Source: Claveliimonas sp034178805 (GTDB taxonomy: Bacteria; Bacillota; Clostridia; Lachnospirales; Lachnospiraceae). Taken from it: a stretch of DNA of 64,000 nt. Positions 1 through 9,451 of this stretch are shown here, piece after piece. Below the pieces are notes generated by a model. The model worked only from the letters and a program-made list of their open reading frames with translations. It searched no databases and was not told the DNA's origin. The stretch lies in NCBI RefSeq assembly GCF_050314255.1, contig NZ_JBNPMZ010000013.1:28473-92472 (forward strand). Reading direction: 5' to 3'. Made by a program: the position numbers and the translations under genes. The stretch's first letter is position 1, and every line of letters starts with the position of its first letter.

Positions 1-1
1 T

Positions 2-331
2 ATAGAGGATCCGAATGGAACAGGTGCTTCTTTTAGCCAGGAGTATAAGGAGTTTCTGGATGAAATGCGGAAAATGTTGCCTGAGGCTGAATTTTATATT
101 ACCAGTATTACACCGGCCAATCAGGAAGCAATAGCAAAGCAGCCACAGTATCAGAAAAATGAGGAGTATAATGATGCGCTCAAAGCTATGTGCGAGGAAG
201 ATGGGAATGTCACATTTATTGATACCCGTGATCTTATCACAGAAGATATGTACGAGGCAGATGGAATCCATTTCCGTCCGGCGTATTATGAAAGTTGGGC
301 AAAGCGGATGATAGAGGTTGCTGAATTATGA
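2..331 (+). CDS. SGNH/GDSL-type hydrolase, C-terminal part (5' end outside window)
   Basis: The open frame continues to the left window edge, so only about 109 C-terminal residues are visible. Near the end is the Asp-Gly-Ile-His-Phe block typical of the last catalytic motif of SGNH (GDSL-like) esterases, in which Asp and His complete the Ser-Asp-His triad. The Ser block lies outside the window. The stop overlaps the start of the DUF4358 gene by 4 bases (ATGA), so the two are probably translationally coupled. With MBOAT and DHHW genes downstream, a role in adding or removing acyl groups on a surface polymer is likely, but this is inferred from context. Confidence 0.75.
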   Translation: MEDPNGTGASFSQEYKEFLDEMRKMLPEAEFYITSITPANQEAIAKQPQYQKNEEYNDALKAMCEEDGNVTFIDTRDLITEDMYEADGIHFRPAYYESWAKRMIEVAEL

Positions 332-822
332 AAAAGAAATTCACAGGTGAATTGGATATAATTAATATTTGTAAATACGGAATGGTACTGGTGTTTGCCG
401 TTTATATTGGACTTCTTCTGGCTATGAATGCTGACAGTCAGACAGCCTATGATGTTGTGGAAAGTGCAGTATTCGGATCCTGTGATCTGGAAGGATTGGA
501 AAAAGCGGATAGTATGAAGATCCGGAAGTATTATGGCTTTTATGATAAGGATTATGATGGGGTGACCCTTTATACATCAAAAGATGCTATGGGGGCAGAG
601 GAAATTTTACTGGTTCATACCAATGATCTGGAACAGATGACAGAGGTAGTCGAGTCTATTGAGGACAGGATCTCCCGTCAGAAAAATAATTTTGACGGAT
701 ATGGTACGGAGCAGATGAAACTTCTTGATCAGTCGGTAGTTGATCAGAAGGGAAGATACATTCTGATGGCTATTTCACCGGATGCAGAGAAGATTCGGGA
801 AGCATTTAGAAAGGCATTGTAG
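328..822 (+). CDS. DUF4358 domain protein, membrane-anchored
   Basis: 164 residues with one N-terminal transmembrane segment (about residues 17-33), then an extracytoplasmic domain of the DUF4358 kind. That family is common in Firmicutes beside MBOAT acyltransferases and SGNH hydrolases. The domain shows the usual alternation of charged helices and a late Gly-Arg-Tyr segment before the C-terminal helix. No catalytic motif is visible. It overlaps the upstream hydrolase by ATGA and lies 17 bases before the MBOAT gene. A partner or scaffold role in surface acylation is inferred from position only. Confidence 0.75.
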   Translation: MKKKFTGELDIINICKYGMVLVFAVYIGLLLAMNADSQTAYDVVESAVFGSCDLEGLEKADSMKIRKYYGFYDKDYDGVTLYTSKDAMGAEEILLVHTNDLEQMTEVVESIEDRISRQKNNFDGYGTEQMKLLDQSVVDQKGRYILMAISPDAEKIREAFRKAL

Positions 823-839
823 AAAGAGAGAATAAACGT

Positions 840-2249
840 ATGTTATTCAGCAGTATCACTTTTTTATTTACATTTCTTCCGGTTACATTATTTATATATT
901 ATCTTGTACCATGGAAATTGAAAAATCTTGTACTTCTTATCAGCAGTTTGATTTTTTATGCATGGGGAGAGCCGGTATATATTTTTTTGATGATATTTTC
1001 CATATTATTTAATTATGTTTCCGGACTTGATATAGCCAGAAATCTGAAGGAACGAAGTAAGGCAAAGAAGAGTTTGATATTTAATGTGACGATCAATCTT
1101 ATGATTCTGGGCTTTTTTAAGTATTATGGATTTCTGATAGATAGCCTGAACGCTGTGCTTCCTTTCCATATTCCATACACAGAACTGGCACTTCCTATCG
1201 GAATTTCTTTTTATACATTTCAGACACTATCCTATATTATTGATGTGTACAGGGGGACGGTAAAAGTACAGACTAATCTTCTGGATTTTGGCGTATACGT
1301 TACCATGTTTCCTCAGCTGATTGCGGGACCGATTGTTAAGTATAAGGATATTAATGACCAACTGAAAAAAAGACAAATCAGCCTGACGAAATTCGGAGAC
1401 GGAACTGTCTATTTTATCCGGGGGCTTGCGAAAAAAATCCTGCTTGCCAATGTGGCTGGAATGGTTTATACAAAAATAACAGGTTTACCCTCTACGGAAG
1501 TATCCGTGCTGACTGCATGGGTTGGGATTGCGGCATATACGTTCCAGATATATTTCGATTTTGGCGGGTATTCAGATATGGCAATCGGATTGGGAAAAAT
1601 GTTCGGATTTGAATTTATGAAGAACTTTGATTATCCATATATTTCATCCAGTATTACGGAATTCTGGAGAAGATGGCATATTTCACTGAGTACATGGTTT
1701 AAAGAATATGTGTACATACCTCTTGGAGGTAATCGCGTAAACACAACGCGTCATATCAGGAATATTCTGATCGTGTGGTTTTTGACCGGATTATGGCATG
1801 GAGCCGCATGGAACTTTGTGGCGTGGGGAATGTATTATGGTATCCTTCTTCTTGTCGAGAAATATTTTCTGGTCAATGTTCTGGAACGTATTCCGGGGTT
1901 CTTACGGCACGTCTATACGATGGTGCTGGTTATGATCGGATGGGTGTTTTTCGCAGGAAATAATATGGCGGAGGCAGTAAGATATCTGGGACTTATGTTT
2001 GGTGTGGGAGGTCATGGGATCATCGACAGACAGGCTATATATTTTATCCTTTCTGACTGGATGATGTGGCTTGTTGCAATTCTTGCTTCTGCACCGGGAC
2101 TTTATCGGATATACGAAAGATTCCTGCGTCAGCTGGGAAAAAAGGCTGCTGTACTTGTGAATACGGTAGCTTATGGCATACTGTTTCTTATTTGTATTGC
2201 ATTTTTAGTTACAGAGACATATAATCCATTTTTATATTTTAGATTCTAG
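840..2249 (+). CDS. MBOAT family membrane O-acyltransferase (AlgI-like)
   Basis: 469 residues, polytopic, the usual length of the family. It has the MBOAT hallmarks: a PQLIAGPIV segment, an FDFGGYSDMAIG segment, an EFWRRWHISLS block, and the invariant-His block LWHGAAWNF near residue 320. Family members move acyl groups, usually acetyl, across the membrane to extracytoplasmic polymers such as alginate, peptidoglycan or teichoic acid. The next gene encodes the DHHW (AlgJ/AlgX-like) partner that normally completes the transfer. The acyl acceptor cannot be deduced from sequence. Confidence 0.9.
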   Translation: MLFSSITFLFTFLPVTLFIYYLVPWKLKNLVLLISSLIFYAWGEPVYIFLMIFSILFNYVSGLDIARNLKERSKAKKSLIFNVTINLMILGFFKYYGFLIDSLNAVLPFHIPYTELALPIGISFYTFQTLSYIIDVYRGTVKVQTNLLDFGVYVTMFPQLIAGPIVKYKDINDQLKKRQISLTKFGDGTVYFIRGLAKKILLANVAGMVYTKITGLPSTEVSVLTAWVGIAAYTFQIYFDFGGYSDMAIGLGKMFGFEFMKNFDYPYISSSITEFWRRWHISLSTWFKEYVYIPLGGNRVNTTRHIRNILIVWFLTGLWHGAAWNFVAWGMYYGILLLVEKYFLVNVLERIPGFLRHVYTMVLVMIGWVFFAGNNMAEAVRYLGLMFGVGGHGIIDRQAIYFILSDWMMWLVAILASAPGLYRIYERFLRQLGKKAAVLVNTVAYGILFLICIAFLVTETYNPFLYFRF

Positions 2250-2257
2250 GGGATAAC

Positions 2258-3418
2258 ATGGAAGAAAAACGAGGCAGAAAAAGAAAAAGAGAAAATCAGA
2301 GGAACAAGGTGGCAGGATTATTATTTATCCTGGCACTTGCTGTATTTTTGATTGTAAATATCGTAAAGCCTGACAGAGAATTTTCAAACAGTGAGAACAG
2401 AGCGTTGGCGCAGAAACCGAAGCTTACGGTGGCGACAGTGGTAAATGGAAAATTTATGGAGGATTACGAAGATTATAAATCAGATCAATTTGCCGGAAGA
2501 AATTTCTGGATGTCTTTAAAGACCAAAATATCATACTTTGGAGGAGAGCGTGAATCCAGAGGAGTATATAAAGGGAGAGATCATTATCTTCTGGAGGAAA
2601 TCAAGACGCCGGATAACAAGGCTATGCGGGAGAACCTGGAAGCAATTAATTCATTTCAGGAAGAAAATACGGATATGCCGATTTATATGTGTCTGGTTCC
2701 AAATGCCGCCAATGTGCTCAGCGATAGACTTCCGCTTTTTGCTGTAACCGAGAATCAGGACAGGCTGTTGAGTGAAATTCAGAAAAAGCTGGATGGACAG
2801 ATTCGCTGGGTTGATATGAAAAAGACACTTCAGGAGCATAAAGACGAGGATATATATTATCGTACAGATCATCACTGGACAACACTGGGGGCATATTATG
2901 GTTTTCAGGCTTTTGCAAAAGAAGCCGGTATATCTGATAAAACTGCGAAAAAAATGAAGCCATATGCCGTTACTACTTCTTTTAATGGAACTTTGTCTTC
3001 TACCAGTGGATACGAACTGGGATATGAGGAGCCTATTTATATCTATTATTCGGAAAAGATGCCTGAGGCTGTCCTTCTTTATGTGCAACAGCAGGAGAAG
3101 AAGGTATCATGGTATGACAGCTCCAAGTTGAAGGAGAAGGATAAGTATGCCGTGTTTCTTGGTGGTAACTATCCATTGATTGATATATCCACAACTTCAG
3201 ATGTAAATAAAAGGATTTTGATTGTAAAAGATTCATATGCGAATTGTTTTATTCCGTTTCTGGCATCGGAATATCAGGAAATTGTGGTAGTGGATCCGCG
3301 ATATTACTATGGAAGTGTAAAAGAATTAGTGAAGAATTATGGAATAGATGAAATCCTCTTTTTGTATAATACCAATACATTTGTTGAAGATAAGAATATC
3401 AGTGCAGTTTTGGAATAG
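2258..3418 (+). CDS. DHHW family protein (AlgX/AlgJ-like SGNH fold)
   Basis: 386 residues with a basic N-terminus and a signal anchor (about residues 19-35). The family-naming TDHHWT block is near residue 205, and an ILIVKDSYANCFIPF block late in the protein holds the expected catalytic Ser of the SGNH-like fold. DHHW proteins act outside the membrane and are thought to take the acyl group from an MBOAT partner and place it on a polysaccharide. The gene begins 8 bases after the MBOAT stop, the standard pairing. It closes this four-gene cluster. Confidence 0.85.
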   Translation: MEEKRGRKRKRENQRNKVAGLLFILALAVFLIVNIVKPDREFSNSENRALAQKPKLTVATVVNGKFMEDYEDYKSDQFAGRNFWMSLKTKISYFGGERESRGVYKGRDHYLLEEIKTPDNKAMRENLEAINSFQEENTDMPIYMCLVPNAANVLSDRLPLFAVTENQDRLLSEIQKKLDGQIRWVDMKKTLQEHKDEDIYYRTDHHWTTLGAYYGFQAFAKEAGISDKTAKKMKPYAVTTSFNGTLSSTSGYELGYEEPIYIYYSEKMPEAVLLYVQQQEKKVSWYDSSKLKEKDKYAVFLGGNYPLIDISTTSDVNKRILIVKDSYANCFIPFLASEYQEIVVVDPRYYYGSVKELVKNYGIDEILFLYNTNTFVEDKNISAVLE

Positions 3419-3448
3419 GGTATCACATGCTGACAGGGAGTAAATGTA

Positions 3449-4207
3449 ATGGGAAATAAAATTGCTGCGGAATATTATAATCAGAAAGAAGAAATCCGTC
3501 TGAATAAATACATCAGCGAGGCGGGATATTGTTCCCGCAGAGAAGCTGACCGCCTTATTGAAGCCGGAAAGGTCAGGATAGATGGAAAGACCGCTGTCTG
3601 CGGGTCAAAGGTACATCCGGGGCAGACGGTGACGATTGGGAAAAAAGTCATTGGGAAAAAAGATGAGATGGTAGTACTGGCGGTAAACAAACCGGTGGGC
3701 ATTATCTGTACGGAGGAAAGACATACGAGAAACAGCATTGTGCGTTTTCTGGATTATCCGATAAGAGTAACCTATGTAGGGAGGCTGGATAAGGATTCAG
3801 AAGGACTTCTTCTTATGACGAATAATGGAGATATTATTAACAGAATGATGCGTGCCGGCAATTATCATGAGAAAGAATATAAAGTCACGGTAAATAAAGA
3901 AGTAACTGTGGATTTTGTGAACCGTATGGCTTCAGGTGTACACATTAGGGATGAGGAAAAAGGGTTGGATGCAGTGACACGGCCCTGTGAAGTGGAGAAA
4001 ATCGGGAAATATACATTTCGTATTGTACTGACGCAGGGGATGAACCGGCAGATACGCCGCATGTGTGAGGCATTGGGGTATCGGGTGACAAAGCTTAAGA
4101 GAATCCGGGTCATGAATATAGAGCTTGGAGATTTAAAACCTGGTGAATATCGGAAACTTACAGATGATGAGCTGAATGATTTATATGAAATGATAAAAAA
4201 TAATTAG
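3449..4207 (+). CDS. rRNA pseudouridine synthase, RluF-like
   Basis: 252 residues. An N-terminal S4 RNA-binding domain (LNKYISEAGYCSRREADRLI, about residues 18-37) precedes the RsuA/RluB/E/F catalytic domain. The catalytic Asp sits in the GRLDKDSEGLLLMTN block, and an NRQIRRMCEALGY block follows. The N-terminal extension and the length suit RluF-type enzymes, which isomerise a 23S rRNA uridine to pseudouridine. The exact target uridine cannot be read from sequence. RBS AGGGAG lies just upstream. It is followed closely by ligA and probably co-transcribed. Confidence 0.85.
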   Translation: MGNKIAAEYYNQKEEIRLNKYISEAGYCSRREADRLIEAGKVRIDGKTAVCGSKVHPGQTVTIGKKVIGKKDEMVVLAVNKPVGIICTEERHTRNSIVRFLDYPIRVTYVGRLDKDSEGLLLMTNNGDIINRMMRAGNYHEKEYKVTVNKEVTVDFVNRMASGVHIRDEEKGLDAVTRPCEVEKIGKYTFRIVLTQGMNRQIRRMCEALGYRVTKLKRIRVMNIELGDLKPGEYRKLTDDELNDLYEMIKNN

Positions 4208-4234
4208 AAAAAACAGATAGAACAGGAGTGCAAT

Positions 4235-6202
4235 ATGGGAAAAGAACAGAAAACCGGCAGAATGCAGGAGCTGGTAGAGTTATTAAACCGGGCAGGAAAA
4301 GCATATTATCAGGATGCGGAAGAGATTATGACAAACTATGAGTATGATGCACTCTATGATGAACTTCTGTCTCTGGAAAAGGAGACAGGTATTACTTTTT
4401 CTAATAGCCCTACAGTTAATGTGGGGTATGAGGTTCTGAGTGAACTTCCCAAGGAACGGCATGAGAGCCCCATGCTTTCACTGGATAAAACAAAAGATGT
4501 GGAGGCATTGAAGGAATTTACGGGAAATCAGAAAGTGGTGATGTCGTGGAAACTGGACGGACTTACAATTGTACTTACTTACCGGGAAGGACATCTTGTT
4601 AAGGCAGTTACACGTGGAAATGGAGAGGTCGGAGAGGTCATTACGAATAATGCCAGAGTATTTAAAAATGTTCCTCTTCAGATTGCATATAAAGGGGAGC
4701 TGATCGTTCGTGGAGAAGCAATCATCGGATATCGTGATTTCGAGAAAATTAACGGAGAGATTGCAGAGGCAGATGCAAAGTATAAAAATCCCAGAAATCT
4801 CTGCAGTGGCTCGGTTCGTCAACTTAATAATGAAGTGACAGCAAAGAGAAATGTAAAATTCTACGCTTTTACATTGGTGAAAGCGGAAGGAGTTGATTTT
4901 CACAATTCCCGTGCAAATCAGCTTGACTGGCTGGAAAGTCAGGGGTTTGATGTGGTAGAGCATATTATGGCGGACCGGGATAGTCTGGAACTGGAAGTTA
5001 TTAAATTTTCAGAAAAAATCGTGGGAAATGATTTTCCGTCAGATGGACTTGTGCTAAAATATGATGATATAGCGTACGGACAGTCTTTAGGACGTACTTC
5101 TAAGTTTCCCAGAGATTCGTTTGCTTTTAAATGGGCAGATGAAACCAGAGAGACGGTGCTTCGGGAAATAGAGTGGAGTCCGTCAAGAACAGGGCTGATT
5201 AATCCGGTTGCTGTTTTTGAGCCCGTGGAACTGGAAGGAACTACGGTAAGCCGTGCCAGTGTCCACAATATCAGTATTATGGAAGAACTGGAACTGGGAA
5301 TCGGAGATGAGATAGAAGTTTATAAAGCAAATATGATCATTCCTCAGATTGCCAGAAATCTGACCCGAAGTGGTGTGAAGGATATCCCTACAGTGTGTCC
5401 GGTCTGCGGAGGTGCAACAGAAATTCGTAAAGTGAGCAATGCTAAGACCCTCTATTGTACAAATCCGGAGTGCCAGGCAAAAAGGATTAAGTCATTTGCG
5501 CTTTTTGTAAGCCGTGATGCGCTGAATATCGAAGGACTTTCCGAGGCAACTCTTGAGAAGTTTATTGCCCGTGGATTTATTCATGACTATGCAGACATTT
5601 TTCATTTGAGCCGATATCAGGAGGAGATTCAGCAGATGGAAGGATTTGGAGAAAAATCTTTCCGAAATCTGACTGAAAGTATTGAACGTGCCAGAGTGAC
5701 AACGCTTCCGAGAGTAATCTACAGTTTGGGAATTGCCAATATAGGATTGGCAAATGCTAAACTTATCTGTCGGGAAATCGGGTATGATGTGAGTCGGGTT
5801 ATGGATGTGTCAGTGGAGGAACTGGGAGCAATTGCCGGTGTGGGAGAGGTAATTGCCAGGGCATATGTGGATTATTTCTCGGAGGAATCACACAGAAATT
5901 CCTTCATTTCTCTGTTGCAGGAAATTGATATTCAGACTGAAGAGGAGAATATGGAGGAGCAGATACTGGCAGGAAAGACTTTTGTTATTACCGGATCAGT
6001 GACACATTTTGCGAATCGTGGTGAGGTGAAGAACCTGATTGAAAGTCTGGGAGGAAAGGCAACAGGCTCCGTAACATCCAAAACAGATTATCTGATTAAC
6101 AATGATGTGGAATCCACGTCTTCTAAAAATAAAAAAGCAAAAGAGCTGGGCATTCCAATTTTGTCAGAAGAAGATTTTCTTAAGATGATTGGAAGGATGT
6201 AA
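4235..6202 (+). CDS. ligA: NAD-dependent DNA ligase LigA
   Basis: 655 residues, within the LigA range. Order: NAD-binding Ia domain, adenylation domain with active-site Lys106 in SWKLDG, OB fold, a four-Cys zinc finger (CPVCGG then CTNPEC), helix-hairpin-helix repeats, and a C-terminal BRCT domain starting near residue 578. It seals nicks with 5'-phosphate ends using NAD in replication and repair. AACAGGAGTGCAAT sets the start. The protein is slightly shorter and more divergent than the commonest LigA forms. Some Lachnospiraceae have two, so this could be the secondary copy. Confidence 0.92.
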   Translation: MGKEQKTGRMQELVELLNRAGKAYYQDAEEIMTNYEYDALYDELLSLEKETGITFSNSPTVNVGYEVLSELPKERHESPMLSLDKTKDVEALKEFTGNQKVVMSWKLDGLTIVLTYREGHLVKAVTRGNGEVGEVITNNARVFKNVPLQIAYKGELIVRGEAIIGYRDFEKINGEIAEADAKYKNPRNLCSGSVRQLNNEVTAKRNVKFYAFTLVKAEGVDFHNSRANQLDWLESQGFDVVEHIMADRDSLELEVIKFSEKIVGNDFPSDGLVLKYDDIAYGQSLGRTSKFPRDSFAFKWADETRETVLREIEWSPSRTGLINPVAVFEPVELEGTTVSRASVHNISIMEELELGIGDEIEVYKANMIIPQIARNLTRSGVKDIPTVCPVCGGATEIRKVSNAKTLYCTNPECQAKRIKSFALFVSRDALNIEGLSEATLEKFIARGFIHDYADIFHLSRYQEEIQQMEGFGEKSFRNLTESIERARVTTLPRVIYSLGIANIGLANAKLICREIGYDVSRVMDVSVEELGAIAGVGEVIARAYVDYFSEESHRNSFISLLQEIDIQTEEENMEEQILAGKTFVITGSVTHFANRGEVKNLIESLGGKATGSVTSKTDYLINNDVESTSSKNKKAKELGIPILSEEDFLKMIGRM

Positions 6203-6223
6203 TTATGAAAGAAAGGTAGAGTT

Positions 6224-7663
6224 ATGTCAGAAAAAGATATTATCAACGATACAGAGATTGAAGAAGTAAAAGATGCAGGGGTTCTGACCGGAGAGTCCGG
6301 TAGAGAAGATGACAAAAAAGAGGAGTACGAGAAGGTATGCTTTATCTGTCACCGCCCGGAAAGTGTGACAGGAAAAATGATCGATCTGCCCAATCACATT
6401 TCTGTCTGCCCGGATTGTATGCAGAAGAGTTTTGATGTGATGAACAGTGGTCAGATTGATTTTAGCCAGCTGATGAATATGCCGGGAGTACAGGTTTTTA
6501 ATATGTCTGATCTGGAGAAAACAATTCCTAAGAAGCAAAAGATAAAAAAGAAAAAAGAGGGCGAAGAGCGGAAACCGATTCTGGATATCCGGGATATTCC
6601 GGCACCACATAAAATTAAAGCAAAGCTGGATGATTTTGTTGTAGGGCAGGAGCATGCCAAGAAAGCAATTTCAGTGGCAGTTTATAATCATTATAAACGT
6701 GTGGCAACCGATACCATGGATGATATTGAAATTGAGAAGTCCAATATGCTTATGATCGGGCCAACCGGATGTGGAAAGACTTATCTGGTAAAGACATTGG
6801 CGAAGCTTTTGGATGTACCGTTGGCAATTACAGACGCTACGTCTCTTACGGAGGCGGGATACATCGGTGATGACATAGAGAGTGTGGTATCCAAGCTGCT
6901 TGCAGCTGCAGACAATGATGTGGAAAAAGCAGAGCAGGGAATTATTTTTATTGATGAGATTGATAAAATTGCCAAGAAGAAAAACACGAATCAGAGAGAT
7001 GTGAGCGGTGAATCGGTTCAGCAGGGAATGCTGAAGCTTCTGGAAGGAAGTGAGGTTGAAGTTCCGGTTGGGGCCAACAGTAAAAATGCCATGGTGCCGC
7101 TTACAACAGTGAACACAAAGAACATTCTGTTTATCTGCGGAGGGGCTTTCCCGGATCTGGATGGTATTATTAAAGAGCGGCTTACGAAGCAGGCGACGAT
7201 CGGCTTTAATGCAGAGCTGAAAGACAAGTATGACAAAGATAAAAAGATACTTGAGAAAGTGACCATTGAGGATCTTCGTAACTTTGGCATGATTCCGGAA
7301 TTTCTTGGACGTCTTCCGATTGTTTTTACCCTGGAAGGACTGGATGAAGACATGATGGTGAAGATATTGAAGGAACCAAAAAATGCGATTCTTAAGCAGT
7401 ATCAGAAGTTACTTGCACTGGATGAAGTTAAGTTGGAGTTTAATGAAGAGTCTCTGAGAGCAATTGCGAGAAAAGCGATGGAGAAGGATACGGGTGCCAG
7501 AGCACTTCGTGCTATTATTGAAGAATTTATGCTGGATATTATGTATGAAATTCCAAAAGATGATAACATTGGTCAGGTAGTTATTACCAGAGAATACATA
7601 GAGGGAACCGGAGGACCGATCATTATGCTGCGGGGGCAGGAAGTGCCGCGGTTAAATGGTTAG
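6224..7663 (+). CDS. clpX: ATP-dependent Clp protease ATP-binding subunit ClpX
   Basis: 479 residues, about 55 longer than classical ClpX because of an acidic N-terminal extension before the zinc-binding domain. Zinc ligands are Cys39, Cys42, Cys62 and Cys65. A very Lys/Glu-rich linker (about residues 103-118) leads to the AAA+ module: Walker A GPTGCGKT (179-186), Walker B with Asp244-Glu245, and a GYIGDD pore loop. The ClpP-docking loop IGF (326-328) is present, so it should still dock on ClpP and unfold substrates for it. A terminator follows that abuts the next gene. Confidence 0.9.
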   Translation: MSEKDIINDTEIEEVKDAGVLTGESGREDDKKEEYEKVCFICHRPESVTGKMIDLPNHISVCPDCMQKSFDVMNSGQIDFSQLMNMPGVQVFNMSDLEKTIPKKQKIKKKKEGEERKPILDIRDIPAPHKIKAKLDDFVVGQEHAKKAISVAVYNHYKRVATDTMDDIEIEKSNMLMIGPTGCGKTYLVKTLAKLLDVPLAITDATSLTEAGYIGDDIESVVSKLLAAADNDVEKAEQGIIFIDEIDKIAKKKNTNQRDVSGESVQQGMLKLLEGSEVEVPVGANSKNAMVPLTTVNTKNILFICGGAFPDLDGIIKERLTKQATIGFNAELKDKYDKDKKILEKVTIEDLRNFGMIPEFLGRLPIVFTLEGLDEDMMVKILKEPKNAILKQYQKLLALDEVKLEFNEESLRAIARKAMEKDTGARALRAIIEEFMLDIMYEIPKDDNIGQVVITREYIEGTGGPIIMLRGQEVPRLNG

Positions 7664-7690
7664 GAACGGAAAGGTATAGAATCAGGAATG

Positions 7691-7726
7691 CCTCATATAC
7701 TTTGTAAAAAGTATGTGAGGTTTTTT
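7691..7726 (+). terminator. Rho-independent terminator after clpX, abutting the next start
   Basis: A 10-bp stem (7691-7700 with 7711-7720, one G-U pair) with a 10-nt loop is followed by six T. The subtilase start ATG begins at 7729, and its best Shine-Dalgarno (GTGAGG, 7715-7720) is the 3' arm of the stem. Confidence 0.8.
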
Positions 7727-7728
7727 AT

Positions 7729-9432
7729 ATGAATGGAGATGTATGCAGAACCCGGATTATATCGGAAGAATACCGGGATTTTATCTTCCCACTCGAGGGA
7801 GGAAGAAGTGCAATAAATCTTACGGATGATCAGATGTGTGTTCAGTATACCGGGATAAATTACAAGATTCTCTATGTGGATCAGAGGCTGGCAGATCCGG
7901 TGGATTTTGACAGATTTTCCTACAATACAGTCCCTCAGTGCTATACATTGCTGGACATGGATGCGTTGAATCAGGCTGGAATTATTTCTGTACAGAATTA
8001 TCCGACGCTTCAGCTGATGGGACAGAATATCCTGATCGGCTTTATTGATACAGGAATAGATTATCAGAACAGAGTATTTCGGAATCTGGACGGAACTACG
8101 CGGATTGCAGGAATCTGGGATCAGACAGATCAGAGCGGAGAACCACCCAGAGAGTTGGCATATGGAAGCTTTTACGGAGAAGAAACGATCAATGCGGCTC
8201 TTCGAAGTGATGATCCGCTGGAGATTGTACCATCGGAAGATACACAGGGACATGGTACTTTTGTTGCCAGTGTTGCGGCGGGAGGGGGAGACGAAGCGAA
8301 TCGTTTTCTGGGAGCAGCGCCGGAGTCGGTAATAGGAGTTGTAAAGCTGAAACCTGCCAAGCAGTATATGCGGGAATTCTATGAAGTACCGGAAGGAGCG
8401 GCCTGTTATCAGGAAAATGATATTATGCTGGGAGTAAAATTTCTTCTGGATCTGGCCAGAGAGCGGAACCTGCCTGTAGTTATATGTGTGGCTCTCGGAA
8501 CCAGCTTTGGTGGGCATAATGGTACGACTCCTCTGGATATTATGCTGCAGTATTATTCCAATACATTGAATCGGGTTATTGTTGTCGGAGTGGGAAATGA
8601 AGCGAATCAGAAGCATCACTTTTTCGGGAAAATAAAAGATATGAGAGACCGCAGAGAGGTGGAGATTCAGGTAGATAATGACAGACAGGGATTTACCATG
8701 GAATTGTGGACGGAGCTTCCCAATATTCTTACGCTCTCTATTGTCTCGCCCTCGGGAGAAATTGTTCCTTCTATTTCTATAAAACAGGGAACCTATTCGG
8801 TATTTCGTTTTCTGTTCGAGGGGACAGAGGTAGCTGTGGATTATCGTATTCTGGTGGAGCGAAACAATTCCCAGCTGATTTTCTTCCGTTTTACCAATCC
8901 GGCATCCGGTATATGGAGACTGATCGTGGAACCTGTCAAGCTGGCGGGAGGGGAGTTTCATCTCTGGCTTCCGGTCAAAGAATTTCTTGCAGGTAATGTT
9001 ATTTTTCTGGAGCCGGACCCGGATATCACCCTTACGTCCCCGTCTGTCATCAGTGCAGGGATGGCCGTGGCGTATTACAATGGAAAAGAGAATAGTATTG
9101 ATATTAATTCGGGCAGGGGATATACTAGAACTGGAAGTATCAAACCGGATATTGCAGCGCCGGGTGTGGGAGTGACCGGAGCACTCCCGGGTGGGAGATT
9201 CACAGAGAGAACAGGTTCCAGCGTCGGGGCGGCGATTGCAGCGGGAGCTGCGGCCCTTCTCCTGGAATGGGTAGTATATCATACCGGAAGAGTCGGAGCA
9301 GATACCGTTCAGATTAAAAATCTTTTTATTCTGGGGGCAAATCAGCGGCCCGGACTAGAATATCCCAATCGGGAGTGGGGATATGGAACACTGGATCTAT
9401 ACGAAACGCTGCAGAGAATAAGAGAATTTTAA
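7729..9432 (+). CDS. S8 family serine peptidase (subtilase, Csp-like)
   Basis: 567 residues with the subtilisin triad: Asp107 in GFIDTG, His175 in GHGTFVAS, Ser498 in GSSVGAA. The large insertion between His and Ser resembles the clostridial CspABC/Firmicutes subtilase group. All three catalytic residues are present, so it is probably active. No signal peptide is visible, so it is cytosolic or exported by an unknown route. The only reasonable start is ATG 7729, whose ribosome binding site is the 3' arm of the clpX terminator. Its substrate is unknown; Csp proteins act in spore germination, but no spore genes flank it. Confidence 0.85.
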   Translation: MNGDVCRTRIISEEYRDFIFPLEGGRSAINLTDDQMCVQYTGINYKILYVDQRLADPVDFDRFSYNTVPQCYTLLDMDALNQAGIISVQNYPTLQLMGQNILIGFIDTGIDYQNRVFRNLDGTTRIAGIWDQTDQSGEPPRELAYGSFYGEETINAALRSDDPLEIVPSEDTQGHGTFVASVAAGGGDEANRFLGAAPESVIGVVKLKPAKQYMREFYEVPEGAACYQENDIMLGVKFLLDLARERNLPVVICVALGTSFGGHNGTTPLDIMLQYYSNTLNRVIVVGVGNEANQKHHFFGKIKDMRDRREVEIQVDNDRQGFTMELWTELPNILTLSIVSPSGEIVPSISIKQGTYSVFRFLFEGTEVAVDYRILVERNNSQLIFFRFTNPASGIWRLIVEPVKLAGGEFHLWLPVKEFLAGNVIFLEPDPDITLTSPSVISAGMAVAYYNGKENSIDINSGRGYTRTGSIKPDIAAPGVGVTGALPGGRFTERTGSSVGAAIAAGAAALLLEWVVYHTGRVGADTVQIKNLFILGANQRPGLEYPNREWGYGTLDLYETLQRIREF

Positions 9433-9451
9433 GGCAAAGGAGAGAAAGATA

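Noticed and set aside
7693..9282. A long minus-strand open frame opposite the subtilase
   Set aside because: No RBS or known domain, and it is fully explained by the codon use of the plus-strand gene with an intact catalytic triad.
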